From positions 1-64,000 of IMG/VR virus record IMGVR_UViG_3300044675_001894: 64,000 nucleotides of DNA. One strand, given 5' to 3'. The notes beneath the pieces were generated by a model. The model saw nothing but the letters and a program-made list of their open reading frames with translations, was not told where the DNA came from and did no database searches. The position numbers and the translations under genes were made by a program. Each line of letters opens with the position of its first letter. Position 1 is the first letter of the stretch. Source of the stretch: a virus. Shown here piece by piece: positions 16,659-25,057 of the stretch.

Positions 16659-16916
16659 CTAACTAAAAACTTGTGAACTAATTACAGCCTGGTCTGTATC
16701 GTACACGGCGTTGGTACCGTTGGTACCGTTAGTTCCATTTGTACCGTTGGCTCCAGTAATACCACCATATGCCAGGCTAGTCCATGCGGTAAGCCCATCA
16801 CCAATCTTAAACTGGTCGGTATCTGTCTCAATACCCATTTCACCTTCAGCAAGGGTTGGGTTGGCACTAGTCCATGCCGATGCAGTACCACGCCTAAATT
16901 GAATTTGAACAGCCAT
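16659..16916 (-). CDS. Mtd N-terminal-type protein with collagen-like end
   Basis: This 85-aa protein has an N-terminal domain like that of the Bordetella phage major tropism determinant: IQFRRGTASAWTSANPTLAE, GEMGIETDTDQFKIGDG and TAWTSLAYGG. It then has a collagen-like run of Gly-Thr-Asn triplets (residues about 54-69). Such domains anchor fibres to the baseplate. It is short because the receptor-binding part is missing or lies in the next gene. No reverse transcriptase or template repeat is present. Confidence 0.8.
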   Translation of the reverse strand: MAVQIQFRRGTASAWTSANPTLAEGEMGIETDTDQFKIGDGLTAWTSLAYGGITGANGTNGTNGTNGTNAVYDTDQAVISSQVFS

Positions 16917-16933
16917 AGTGCTACCAGTTTACC

Positions 16934-18067
16934 TTATGCAATAGCAAACGAACCTGACGATAAAAATGTATGTATGGTGTACAACCCTGATGTTGTAATA
17001 CTGCCACCAGTAACAGTTCTACCAGTACCGTCAGCAGTTAAATACTTGATGACGACTATTCCTGAACCACCTGATGCGGCAAGGTTTCTATCTTGATGTG
17101 CAGAACCACCAGCGCCACCGCCAGTGTTAGTTCCTCCAGCACCACCTTTTCCTGTTGTTGTACCTACACCAACACCAGCGGCACCATTGTTTAAAGCATC
17201 AACACCGCCTGTTCCTACAGCAGAACCGCCACCGCCTCCACCTCCACCTCCACGACCACCGTTGCCTGAAGAACCCGTATAACCACCGCCACCGCCACCG
17301 CCAGCCCAATAGTAGTTTGGTCCTAATATGGTATTTAGTACACCTACACCGCCATTAATGTTTGTAGAAGCACCACCTGCACCACCACCACCACCAGAGT
17401 TCCATTCCGTACCTGTAAAACCTCCAGTAAAACCTTGACCAGCGGTTCCTGCTCCAGGGTTTGTCATACGTCCTGCGGCACCACCACCAGAACCACCAAC
17501 TTTTCCTGCTTGGTTGACTTGGGTATCGCCACGGTGTCCACCACCACCACCACCACCTGCAATAGATACAAAAGACACACCTATAGACGAGTTACTACCA
17601 CTCTCACCTCCTGGTGACGCACCCAGGTATGCGGCGTTGCTTCCAGCGCCACCTGCACCAACTGTAATGGTATACGAAGTACCTGATATAAAAGTTGAAG
17701 TACCTGCTAAGTAGCCACCGCCACCGCCGCCACCTCCCATGTCAGCGCCACCTCCACCGCCTCCAGCAATGACCATGTATTCTGCGGAAAACGCAATTTG
17801 TTGACGCATACCAACAGACCAACCAGTAGACGTATACACACGCACATAGTTTGTGTCAGTTTCAAAGATCATTTGACCAACTGTTGGGGATACTGGTTTA
17901 GTTGTAGAAGTGCAAATGGTCATACCACCAGCACCAGATGCAATCTTTGCAGTAGTCACCGCACCATCGGCTAGTTTTGCCGTGGTGATTGAACCGTCTG
18001 TTACAGCACCAAGATTATATTTAGTCTTGTTCTCTACAAACCTTAACTCAAAGTCAAGTGGGTCCAT
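16934..18067 (-). CDS. Glycine-rich tail adhesin-like protein 2
   Basis: This 377-aa protein has modules in order: a short tail-repeat segment (SITTAKLADGAVTTAK, about 26-41), a shared domain with VGQMIFETDTNYVRVYTSTGW (about 61-82), a long Gly-rich domain starting AEYMVIAGGGGGG, and a C-terminal module with VVIKYLTADGTGR, GLYTIHTFLSSGSFAIA. The C-terminal module recurs in the genes at 21931 and 25054. It is cut into the neighbours with one-base overlap. Role: fibre tip or adhesin, by composition. Confidence 0.82.
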   Translation of the reverse strand: MDPLDFELRFVENKTKYNLGAVTDGSITTAKLADGAVTTAKIASGAGGMTICTSTTKPVSPTVGQMIFETDTNYVRVYTSTGWSVGMRQQIAFSAEYMVIAGGGGGGADMGGGGGGGGYLAGTSTFISGTSYTITVGAGGAGSNAAYLGASPGGESGSNSSIGVSFVSIAGGGGGGGHRGDTQVNQAGKVGGSGGGAAGRMTNPGAGTAGQGFTGGFTGTEWNSGGGGGAGGASTNINGGVGVLNTILGPNYYWAGGGGGGGYTGSSGNGGRGGGGGGGGGSAVGTGGVDALNNGAAGVGVGTTTGKGGAGGTNTGGGAGGSAHQDRNLAASGGSGIVVIKYLTADGTGRTVTGGSITTSGLYTIHTFLSSGSFAIA

Positions 18068-18432
18068 TAGGCAGGGAGTTCTACTTCATCCCAAGTTTGT
18101 GCTTCTTCGTTCCATGTGTAGAAACCTTCTTCAGGGCGAGCAACTGGTGCTTCCCATTCAGTGGTGTCTTCATCAAGTGACCATGATGGGTAAGGCTTTG
18201 GAGCAATAAATGCGTCCAAGTCTGATCGGTATGTGTAACCCATACCTGCATAACGAGCACGCATGTTGCCGTTATATGAGGTCTGCTTCCATGTTCCACC
18301 AAGAAGGTTGCGACAGAATTCAGCGCCTACAGCCTCTGATTCGTTGCCCTCTGAGTCTTTACAATCATCATTAGATACTACGATTACTCGCAATACGATG
18401 TTGTCTTCGCCAAGTTCTGCAAAATGTGCCAT
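18067..18432 (-). CDS. Small appendage protein of a widespread aquatic-phage type
   Basis: This 121-aa protein begins MAHFAELGEDNIVLRVIVVS and contains CKDSEGNE, GAEFCRNLLGGTWKQTSYNG and MRARYAGMGYTYRSDLDAFI, followed by PKPYPSWSLDEDT. This pattern recurs in many cyanophages and other aquatic phages near fibre genes; function is unproved. The two Cys could form a disulfide or bind metal. It overlaps the following gene by one base. Confidence 0.8.
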   Translation of the reverse strand: MAHFAELGEDNIVLRVIVVSNDDCKDSEGNESEAVGAEFCRNLLGGTWKQTSYNGNMRARYAGMGYTYRSDLDAFIAPKPYPSWSLDEDTTEWEAPVARPEEGFYTWNEEAQTWDEVELPA

Positions 18433-18443
18433 TTAAGTTTCTC

Positions 18444-19424
18444 CTAAAAAGTTATACTGCCCGATGCAGTAAAAGTATATATCCTGTAGCCACCTGTGGT
18501 TGCTACGGTTGGTGAGCCAGTTGTAGAAACTGCTTCAGCATTTGTATCTGGGTATCTGATTATTACTACGCCTGAACCACCAGCACCACCACCTACTGGG
18601 GAGCCGCCGCTTTCTGTTTGTCCGTTTCCGCCACCGCCACCGCCTGTGTTTGCTGTGCCTGATTCACCTGACCAACTCGTACCATGTCCACGACCACCAC
18701 CGCCAGAACCACCAGTACCACCAATAACACCATTTCCAGAAACTCTTGCGCCGCCTCCACCACCACCGCCACGAGTTACCGAAGTTCCAGTTATTGAGGA
18801 TGCGACACCAGCACCACCAGCACCACCAGTTCCAGAAGCACTACCACCAGTTCCAGAAGCACCACCTCCGCCACCACCAGCAGGAGAACCGCCACTATCG
18901 TTACCAGACCCACCAGCACGACCCTCGTTCGCTGTTCCAGACCCACCACTACCAGGAGGAGCACCAAAGCCTGCGTTACCACCACCACCAGAACCGCCAG
19001 AACTACCACCAGCACTTTGACCCTGAGAACCTCTACCACCGCCCGTGCTCGTGATTGTTGTAATACCAGAACCCGAAAGCAAACTGTTAGCACCGCTAGA
19101 GCCAACAGCACCACCAGCACCAACAGTAACTGTATATGTGCTTCCTGCTGTGAAAGTTACTGGCGACGCTGCCGATGATCCACCACCGCTTAATTCTCCA
19201 ACAACAGAGGATCGGTAACCACCTGCACCGCCACCACCAGTACATGAAGAATTGCCAGCACCACCGCCTCCTGCGATGATTAGATACTCAACAAAAGTAG
19301 GAGGTTGTGCACCCCAATTAGCGGCTCCACGCTCACGTTGAGCATCACGGATAGCCCAAATACCAGAAGCAGATAATGGGCTTATTGTTTTTTTAGCACC
19401 AATAACACTTCCATTAGATCGCAT
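18444..19424 (-). CDS. Glycine-rich tail adhesin-like protein 3
   Basis: This 326-aa protein has a short N-terminal part (about 45 residues), then FVEYLIIAGGGGAG and more than 200 residues dominated by Gly, Ser and Ala. It closes with VVIIRYPDTNAEAVSTTGSP followed by GYRIYTFTASGSITF. The closing module is almost the same as in the gene at 20253, so these two are near relatives. Probable fibre-tip adhesin. Confidence 0.8.
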   Translation of the reverse strand: MRSNGSVIGAKKTISPLSASGIWAIRDAQRERGAANWGAQPPTFVEYLIIAGGGGAGNSSCTGGGGAGGYRSSVVGELSGGGSSAASPVTFTAGSTYTVTVGAGGAVGSSGANSLLSGSGITTITSTGGGRGSQGQSAGGSSGGSGGGGNAGFGAPPGSGGSGTANEGRAGGSGNDSGGSPAGGGGGGASGTGGSASGTGGAGGAGVASSITGTSVTRGGGGGGGARVSGNGVIGGTGGSGGGGRGHGTSWSGESGTANTGGGGGGNGQTESGGSPVGGGAGGSGVVIIRYPDTNAEAVSTTGSPTVATTGGYRIYTFTASGSITF

Positions 19425-19777
19425 TAACTAATTTCCTCATAACTACATACTGCTTCAAGGTCAGAGTTAGCAGATGCGGTAAGGCGCAATTCGTCGCCTT
19501 CTTCTAGATAAATAGATTTACTAATAACATCTAGCGTTGCGTCTGCTGGGACGGAAACAGTGTGGGCAATCTCATAGGAAACAGAAGACCGAAGAATTGC
19601 AACCGAGATGTCAGCCGCCGCCGCACCATCAACGTTTGATATATACAAAGCATTGATTTTAAATACTTTGTTTGAACCTGACGAGTTTGTAACAATAGCG
19701 GTAGCAGAGGTAGTTACCTGTTGTACTGCGGTCTTACCAATGATGGTTGTTACGTTAACAATGTTTGGTGCTGTCAT
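19424..19777 (-). CDS. Tail-appendage beta-sandwich protein, divergent copy
   Basis: This 117-aa beta-rich protein has VFKINALYISNVDGAAAADI, SVAILRSS and EGDELRLTASANSDLEAVCS. It has the plan of the small appendage subunits at 16279, 21193 and 26070, though diverged. It overlaps the glycine-rich gene downstream by one base, again forming a pair with it. Confidence 0.75.
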   Translation of the reverse strand: MTAPNIVNVTTIIGKTAVQQVTTSATAIVTNSSGSNKVFKINALYISNVDGAAAADISVAILRSSVSYEIAHTVSVPADATLDVISKSIYLEEGDELRLTASANSDLEAVCSYEEIS

Positions 19778-19780
19778 AAA

Positions 19781-20029
19781 TCATCCTCCAAAGACGATAG
19801 CCATGGCAATGGATTTGCCAGTTGAGGCAGGTGTATAACCTAAAGCGGTGGTAACTGATGTACTGTCAATATTAGGAAAGTAAGCCAAAGAAGTCCATGC
19901 CGTGGAACCATTTCCAACTTTCATTTTATTTGTGTCAGATTCAACGGCTAATTCACCTGCGGCAAGAATAGAGTTAGCGGCAGTCCACTCAGCGGCTGTT
20001 CCTCTACGGATTTGAATTTGGTAATACAT
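19781..20029 (-). CDS. Mtd N-terminal-type protein, second copy
   Basis: This 82-aa protein repeats the Mtd-type N-terminal domain of the gene at 16659 (IQIRRGTAAEWTAANSILAA, GELAVESDTNKMKVGNGSTA, WTSLAYFP), followed by a different end (TSVTTALGYTPASTGKSIA). The ALGYTP element is common in phage tail fibres. It overlaps the preceding gene by one base. Confidence 0.78.
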   Translation of the reverse strand: MYYQIQIRRGTAAEWTAANSILAAGELAVESDTNKMKVGNGSTAWTSLAYFPNIDSTSVTTALGYTPASTGKSIAMAIVFGG

Positions 20030-20241
20030 CAGGTAACCGTTCCTGCGTCTACAGGCCCCATAACAAAGAATTGAAGTGTATTAGGTCTACCACCGTCTAG
20101 TGCGGTAGTACTTGGCTCAATAGTAATTTCCGTAGTAGAGGTAACCAAAAGCCAGGCAGAACCATCATAGCGCCATGTCTTACCCCCAGAACTAAATAAC
20201 TGATTGGTTGTAGGAGAATTGGGAAAATCTATAGCCGCCAT
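20029..20241 (-). CDS. Small fibre N-terminal-type protein
   Basis: This 70-aa protein starts [20 protein letters not shown] and continues [13 protein letters not shown]. The same DFPNSP...GKAWTFNGTSW module opens the gene at 21578 and, with changes, the one at 21931. The module is a common N-terminal cap of phage fibre proteins. Here it stands almost alone, so it may be a remnant or a small plug subunit. Confidence 0.72.
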   Translation of the reverse strand: MAAIDFPNSPTTNQLFSSGGKTWRYDGSAWLLVTSTTEITIEPSTTALDGGRPNTLQFFVMGPVDAGTVT

Positions 20242-20252
20242 TTAAGTTTCTC

Positions 20253-21188
20253 CTAGAAGGTAATACTGCCAGACGCAGTAAAAGTATAGACCCTATACCC
20301 AGTTGGGTTTGTTACTGTTGGGGAACCAGTAGTTGCTGATGCTAAAGCAAATGAGTCTGGATAGCGAATAACTACTACACCAGAACCACCATTTGCAGCA
20401 GTATTGCTTGGGTAGTTACTACCTCCACCACCTCCACCACCACGATTTGTTGCACCAGCACCCGAAGCAGAAACTCCATTTTTTGCTCCAGCGCCACCAA
20501 TACCACTACCTCCAGCGCCTGGACTTCCCGATGAGCCGCTACCAACGCCACCGCCACCGCCACCTGAATAGAATAATCCAGAGCCAGTTATAGATGAAGA
20601 AATACCAGTACCGCCCACACCGCCAGTGTTTCCGCCCGAACTTCCACCACCGTTACCACCAGCACCTCCACCGCCTGTTCCAGCAGCAGCACCGCTTCCA
20701 GCAAGTGTTCCAGTGCCACCACCATTGAGTCCTTGGTTTGCTGTTCCACTTGATGAAGTAACCGTGTATGAGCCACCACCACCGCAACCACCTGTCACAC
20801 CAGCGGCACCATTTTCACTCATTCCTCCAGCGCCACCAAGTGATGTTATTGTTGAAAAAACCGAGTTTCCACCAGCCGACCCGTTTGTTAGGTTGACACC
20901 TCTTGCTCCTGCACCGCCAACCGTTACTGTATATGAAGTTCCTGCGGTTACTGAAAACGCTGACTCTGCCGATGAGTTTGCTCCAGACGTAGCGCCAGAC
21001 ACATTGGTTCTAAAACCTCCGCCACCGCCACCTCCAGCGTATGCATCGCCGCCGCCTCCGCCACCAGCGATGACCAAGTATTCAACTGTAGGTGGGGCAA
21101 ATACTGTTGTACCTAAACCACCAAAAGCAGGGTTCAACCAAGTACCAATACTTGTATTTAGCCTACTGCGTACACCAAATGCAGTCAT
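20253..21188 (-). CDS. Glycine-rich tail adhesin-like protein 4
   Basis: This 311-aa protein starts MTAFGVRSRLNTSIGTWLNP, then VEYLVIAGGGGGGDAYAGGG, a Gly-rich body of about 200 residues, and the ending VVVIRYPDSFALASATTGSP followed by GYRVYTFTASGSITF. The ending is nearly identical to that at 18444. Its opposite strand shows a long Pro-rich open frame, which is only a mirror of the Gly codons. Confidence 0.8.
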   Translation of the reverse strand: MTAFGVRSRLNTSIGTWLNPAFGGLGTTVFAPPTVEYLVIAGGGGGGDAYAGGGGGGGFRTNVSGATSGANSSAESAFSVTAGTSYTVTVGGAGARGVNLTNGSAGGNSVFSTITSLGGAGGMSENGAAGVTGGCGGGGSYTVTSSSGTANQGLNGGGTGTLAGSGAAAGTGGGGAGGNGGGSSGGNTGGVGGTGISSSITGSGLFYSGGGGGGVGSGSSGSPGAGGSGIGGAGAKNGVSASGAGATNRGGGGGGGSNYPSNTAANGGSGVVVIRYPDSFALASATTGSPTVTNPTGYRVYTFTASGSITF

Positions 21189-21192
21189 AGAA

Positions 21193-21564
21193 CTACGCCG
21201 TTATACGATTGACGTACCCAAAGATTGAGATTTGGCTTCCTGTTGCGGCAAATGCCCGAATTACCTTGGGTGTTGCGTTTCCCTGAACTAAAAGACCAGC
21301 AACTACAAGGACTAAACCATTTTGAGCAGTCAAGGTCTGTTTAATTACATCTTTAGGTGCGGTAACTCCACCATACTCAATGGTTAGAAGGATAGAAGAA
21401 GAATGATTATTGTAGGCGTATAGCCAAACTTCATCAACCGTTGTGGTAGTTGATGACGCAGTGTGGATTGCTGTACCTGCTGTGGCAGTAGCCGCAACCA
21501 AAATACCAAGACCGTCACCCGTGGTTCCCGCTGGTTGTAACGCTAATTTACTTAATGATGGCAT
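21193..21564 (-). CDS. Tail-appendage beta-sandwich protein, copy B
   Basis: This 123-aa protein is a paralogue of the 123-aa protein at 16279, with the same length and the shared blocks KLALQPAG, AATATAGTAIHTAS, VQGNATPKVIRAFAAT and GYVNRITA. The centres differ (YNNHSSSILLTIEYGGVTAP). The conserved ends and variable middle suggest a scaffold with an exposed variable face. Confidence 0.78.
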   Translation of the reverse strand: MPSLSKLALQPAGTTGDGLGILVAATATAGTAIHTASSTTTTVDEVWLYAYNNHSSSILLTIEYGGVTAPKDVIKQTLTAQNGLVLVVAGLLVQGNATPKVIRAFAATGSQISIFGYVNRITA

Positions 21565-21577
21565 AAGTTACTCCTTA

Positions 21578-21931
21578 TTAAGACCATATCTGTGTTGCTA
21601 AAAAAACTTGATCGTTAAACGCATCAAAACCGCTTCCTGTAGAAGCCGCAGTTAATCTGCCTTGTGCATCAACAGTAATGTTTGCTGTTGTGTAAGTGCC
21701 CGCTGTAACAGCAGTACTTGCAAGTTTTTCAGCAGTTACTGCCCCTGCGTTAATTTTGACCGTAGTAACAGAGTTACTTGCCAATTCAGTAGCACTAATA
21801 GAACCACTAGCAATACTTAAAGTAGCAGGGGTCTGGACAATATCCCAAGACGTTCCGTTAAAAGTCCAAGCCTTACCATTTGATTCAAAGTAAGCATTGT
21901 TTGCTGGGGAGTTAGGGAAATCTATAGCCAT
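21578..21931 (-). CDS. Short tail-fibre protein with tail repeats
   Basis: This 117-aa protein opens with the DFPNSPANNAYFESNGKAW cap, then carries phage tail repeats (SGSISATELASNSVTTVKI, GAVTAEKLASTAVTAG) and a TANITVDAQGRLTAAS element. These repeats usually form trimeric beta-helical shafts. It overlaps the following gene by one base. Confidence 0.76.
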   Translation of the reverse strand: MAIDFPNSPANNAYFESNGKAWTFNGTSWDIVQTPATLSIASGSISATELASNSVTTVKINAGAVTAEKLASTAVTAGTYTTANITVDAQGRLTAASTGSGFDAFNDQVFLATQIWS

Positions 21932-23040
21932 TATGCAATCACCAAACTTCCAGAGGCTGTAAACGTGCGAACTGTGTATGAACCAGAAGTTGTTGCTGTT
22001 CCGCCAGTGATTGTTAAACCAGAAGCATCAGCCGTTAAATATTTACAAATAACAACACCCGAACCGCCAGCGCCACCAGTTACCGCACTTGCAGTCGCAC
22101 CACCAGCAGCACCACCATTTCCCCTATTCGCTGTACCAGCAACACCGTTGCCATCGTTGGGTTGTGCGCCAACACCACCAACTGCATAAGTCACACTTGA
22201 ACCAGTAATTAAGTTCGCTGTACCAGCACCAGCAAGCCCTCTGGTATTGCCTGCTGCGTTACCACCGACCCCACCTGCACCACCACCACCACCACCTGAT
22301 GAGTTAGCACCATCAAAGCCGTTACCACCATTGTTGCCTTGCGATGGACTAACACTTGGCGTGTTACCCGCACCACCCGTGCGTGTCGCACCAAGATAGT
22401 CACCTCCACCACCGCCACCTGAACCACCAGCACCACCATTACTTGATGGCATACGACCACCACCAAAACCGCCACCAGTAGAGGTAATTGAACCAAAAAC
22501 AGAATCACTACCTGCGGCTCCGCTGGCACCAGTATTTGCACCTCCAGTACCACCACCACCCACAGTCACCGTAGATGTAGTACCAATAGTTAGCGACAAA
22601 GTTCCTGTGCGATAACCGCCAGCGCCAGCGCCACCAGCGCCACCGTTGTTAGCGTTTGAACCACCGCCACCTCCGCCTCCTGCGACGACAAGGTACTCAA
22701 CAAAAAGCGTGTCCGTATGTGTGAATCCACTTGACCATACAGAACCTAGCCAAACTTTCATTTTATTGGTGTCAGTTTCAAATATAGTTTGACCAGTAAA
22801 TGGTGACACAGGTTTTGTGCTAGAAGTACAAATAGTGACACCAGATAGTGCTGAATCAAGTTTTGCTTGCGTCACAGCGTTTGCCGCAATCTTGGCTGTA
22901 GTAACGCCCAAGTCTGGTAGTTGGGCCGTAACAATCTTACCGCCAGTCATTTCCCATACAGAACCAGTCCATGTATAGGTACGGTTGTTTACTGTGTATG
23001 TGTCATTAACAGCGGGGGAAGCAGGGAAGGAGAATGCCAT
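21931..23040 (-). CDS. Glycine-rich tail adhesin-like protein 5
   Basis: This 369-aa protein is modular: cap (MAFSFPASPAVNDTYTVNNR), Trp-containing turn (YTWTGSVWEMTGG), tail repeats (VTTAKIAANAVTQAKL), the shared FTGQTIFETDTNKMKVW block, the Gly-rich body and the ending VVICKYLTADASGLTITGGT followed by VRTFTASGSLVIA. It combines the cap of one neighbour with the body and end of others, direct evidence of module exchange within the cluster. Confidence 0.82.
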   Translation of the reverse strand: MAFSFPASPAVNDTYTVNNRTYTWTGSVWEMTGGKIVTAQLPDLGVTTAKIAANAVTQAKLDSALSGVTICTSSTKPVSPFTGQTIFETDTNKMKVWLGSVWSSGFTHTDTLFVEYLVVAGGGGGGGSNANNGGAGGAGAGGYRTGTLSLTIGTTSTVTVGGGGTGGANTGASGAAGSDSVFGSITSTGGGFGGGRMPSSNGGAGGSGGGGGGDYLGATRTGGAGNTPSVSPSQGNNGGNGFDGANSSGGGGGGAGGVGGNAAGNTRGLAGAGTANLITGSSVTYAVGGVGAQPNDGNGVAGTANRGNGGAAGGATASAVTGGAGGSGVVICKYLTADASGLTITGGTATTSGSYTVRTFTASGSLVIA

Positions 23041-23228
23041 TATATATCTCCGTTTTCTTCAGGTGCCCATTCTTCGGCGGTGTTACCTTCAGCAACCCAC
23101 GCATCGTATGCGGCTTTGTTTGGGTTGTCGTCAGTTAGGGGAAATGACTTAACAGCACCGTCTGCTAATGGTTGCAGGATGTGGCGTTGCACTTGCCCGA
23201 ATGATTCAAGGTCAATATAATAAAACAT
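23040..23228 (-). CDS. Small appendage accessory protein
   Basis: This 62-aa protein (MFYYIDLESFGQVQRHILQP at the start) is acidic at its end (TAEEWAPEENGDI). It overlaps both neighbours by one base. It resembles in size and Trp/Glu-rich ending the accessory genes at 15047 and 18067. Function is unknown. Confidence 0.68.
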   Translation of the reverse strand: MFYYIDLESFGQVQRHILQPLADGAVKSFPLTDDNPNKAAYDAWVAEGNTAEEWAPEENGDI

Positions 23229-24439
23229 TATAACTCCGCACTGATTTCCACATAACCATTAATGTTGTTGTCACTCAATAACCGACCGAATGTCGCTGTG
23301 ACAGAAGTAGCAATGGTCCCATATACCGAAGCAATATCAGGTGTCGTGCTGTATGTGCCTATTCCCAAAGCGGTAATTGAATGCGAAACATTGGCTGCTG
23401 TGTTTATCATCAGATTTTGGTAAGTGAGTGAGGTTGGTATTGCTCTCATTGTTACTGGAAGAGGTAATAAACATTCTACAAATGTTTGTTGCACTGCCCC
23501 TAGTGCGTGAGCAGCGTAAGCAAGACCTGTCGTGGAAGCGTTTGTTCGGAAAAGGTATCTCTGACATTTTGCGAGTGTTGTGCTGTGGTCTTCAAACTCA
23601 AATGGTGTAGCGACAGCACCAGCCTCAAACTGGACTCCAGTAACCTGCCAATAGTTACCCACCGTAGATGCAACATTGGGTTGACCAACATATCGGTTTG
23701 CGTTTGTTGTTGTCGCCCAAACAGTACTCAGCGTTCCAGATGTGTAATTACTTCCAGCGACCAAAGCAAACTGAACAAATAGGCTAATTTGATTGTCGTT
23801 ATCAAAAGCACCTGTTGTGTCAGCAGGAAAAGTTATGATCTTCTTTTCCCAAGTCGCTGAAGCAGAAATCGTATATGGTGCCGATACCGTGCGTGTGTTA
23901 TCTGGGTCGGACAAGTTCGCAATATATGTTCCAGTCACATTTGATTTTACCCAAAACGACAAAGTGAAAGGTTTTGCAGACGCAGTACCTTTTGCGAAGT
24001 GTTGAAGATTTTGACCCTCTATGCGTTGTTGAAGAGTCAATATGTCACCAGCATCAGGAGAGGCATCGGCAGTAGTGCAAAGCATCTTTAGCGATTTTCT
24101 AAATCCTGTACCTGTTGGTGCATCATTTTCCACAGATTGAGTCCAAGTTCCAGCAGTTATAAGTTGTAAGGCAAAACGGTCAGCCGTGAAATAGGTGTTA
24201 GCGGTAATTGATGCTGAAGAGGTTCCACGTTGATGTATCTGCATGGCACCGTTGTGGATCACATTACGGTTACGGTTACGGTCAAGTCCAGACCATGAGG
24301 TTCCATCCCAAACGGCAGATTGGTCTACATCTGTCATGTAAATGACTTGCCCAATATATGGTGACGCAGGACGAGTAGACGACGTGCATACACCTGGTTG
24401 CATGATTGATGATGAGCCAATAACAGATGAAAGAGGCAT
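23228..24439 (-). CDS. Tail-fibre protein with carbohydrate-binding-like jelly roll
   Basis: This 403-aa protein opens with the shared CTSSTRPASPYIGQVIY block. A domain common in aquatic phage fibres follows: RNVIHNGAMQIHQRGTSSAS, YFTADRFALQL, LTLQQRIEGQNLQHF and FTLSFWVKSN. The domain closes with VTGVQFEAGAVATPFEF and LAKCQRYLF. This domain resembles carbohydrate-binding jelly rolls. The last 100 residues form a separate beta domain. It probably binds host surface glycans. Confidence 0.82.
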   Translation of the reverse strand: MPLSSVIGSSSIMQPGVCTSSTRPASPYIGQVIYMTDVDQSAVWDGTSWSGLDRNRNRNVIHNGAMQIHQRGTSSASITANTYFTADRFALQLITAGTWTQSVENDAPTGTGFRKSLKMLCTTADASPDAGDILTLQQRIEGQNLQHFAKGTASAKPFTLSFWVKSNVTGTYIANLSDPDNTRTVSAPYTISASATWEKKIITFPADTTGAFDNDNQISLFVQFALVAGSNYTSGTLSTVWATTTNANRYVGQPNVASTVGNYWQVTGVQFEAGAVATPFEFEDHSTTLAKCQRYLFRTNASTTGLAYAAHALGAVQQTFVECLLPLPVTMRAIPTSLTYQNLMINTAANVSHSITALGIGTYSTTPDIASVYGTIATSVTATFGRLLSDNNINGYVEISAEL

Positions 24440-24448
24440 TAGTACTCC

Positions 24449-25057
24449 TTAACCAACCAACTGTATGGAAAATTGAGTAAATCTATCGCTAGTAAAGTTG
24501 TACAAAGCACCTTGATTTATACGGAAAACAATATAATCATTAGCGTTTAACGAAACAACACTATCTATAGCCACTGTGTCATATGTTGAGGCTTCTCTGT
24601 AGGCATGACCCCAGTTGTTTGATGAACTTGGTGTGTCGGTGTTAATACCAACAGTAACACGACCAGCACCAGAACCAGTATTAAAGAATGGATTAATAGT
24701 AATTCTATAAACACCAGCAATAGGGACTGTGAAACGTCTTGTTGTGGCGTTGTATGTAATTCCACGAGAAACCCAAAATTCATCAAACGGGATAATTTGG
24801 TCAGAAGCCAAAGCACCAGTAGCAAAAGAACCAACACGACCAGAAATAATTGGTTGGTTAGCCATGTTGACATAACCAGCACTGCTGATAACTAAACTAG
24901 TTGCTGAGGCAACAGATATCCAAGCAGAACCATTCCAAACTCTAACTGCACTAGTGTCTGTTTCATAAATAACCATACCTACATATGGGTTAGCAGGACG
25001 ATTAGTAGAAGTACAAACTCCTGGGCGCATGCCCTTATCTGATGCTGAAATACTCAT
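24449..25057 (-). CDS. Tail protein with C1q/TNF-like head domain
   Basis: This 202-aa protein opens with the shared block (CTSTNRPANPYVGMVIYETD, then AVRVWNGSAW). Its C-terminal 130 residues have the C1q/TNF-like pattern: RRFTVPIAGVYRITINPFF, SLNANDYIVFRINQG and FTQFSIQLVG. C1q-like domains form trimers and act as fibre knobs. It overlaps the next gene by 4 bases. Confidence 0.78.
   Translation of the reverse strand: MSISASDKGMRPGVCTSTNRPANPYVGMVIYETDTSAVRVWNGSAWISVASATSLVISSAGYVNMANQPIISGRVGSFATGALASDQIIPFDEFWVSRGITYNATTRRFTVPIAGVYRITINPFFNTGSGAGRVTVGINTDTPSSSNNWGHAYREASTYDTVAIDSVVSLNANDYIVFRINQGALYNFTSDRFTQFSIQLVG

Noticed and set aside
16659-16916. A diversity-generating retroelement, suggested by the Mtd-type domain
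   Set aside because: No reverse transcriptase, template/variable repeat pair or Avd-like gene is seen in the window. Only the N-terminal cap resembles Mtd.
18496-21228. Long Pro-rich plus-strand frames opposite the glycine-rich tail genes
   Set aside because: Gly codons GGN read as CCN (Pro) on the other strand, so these frames stay open by composition only.
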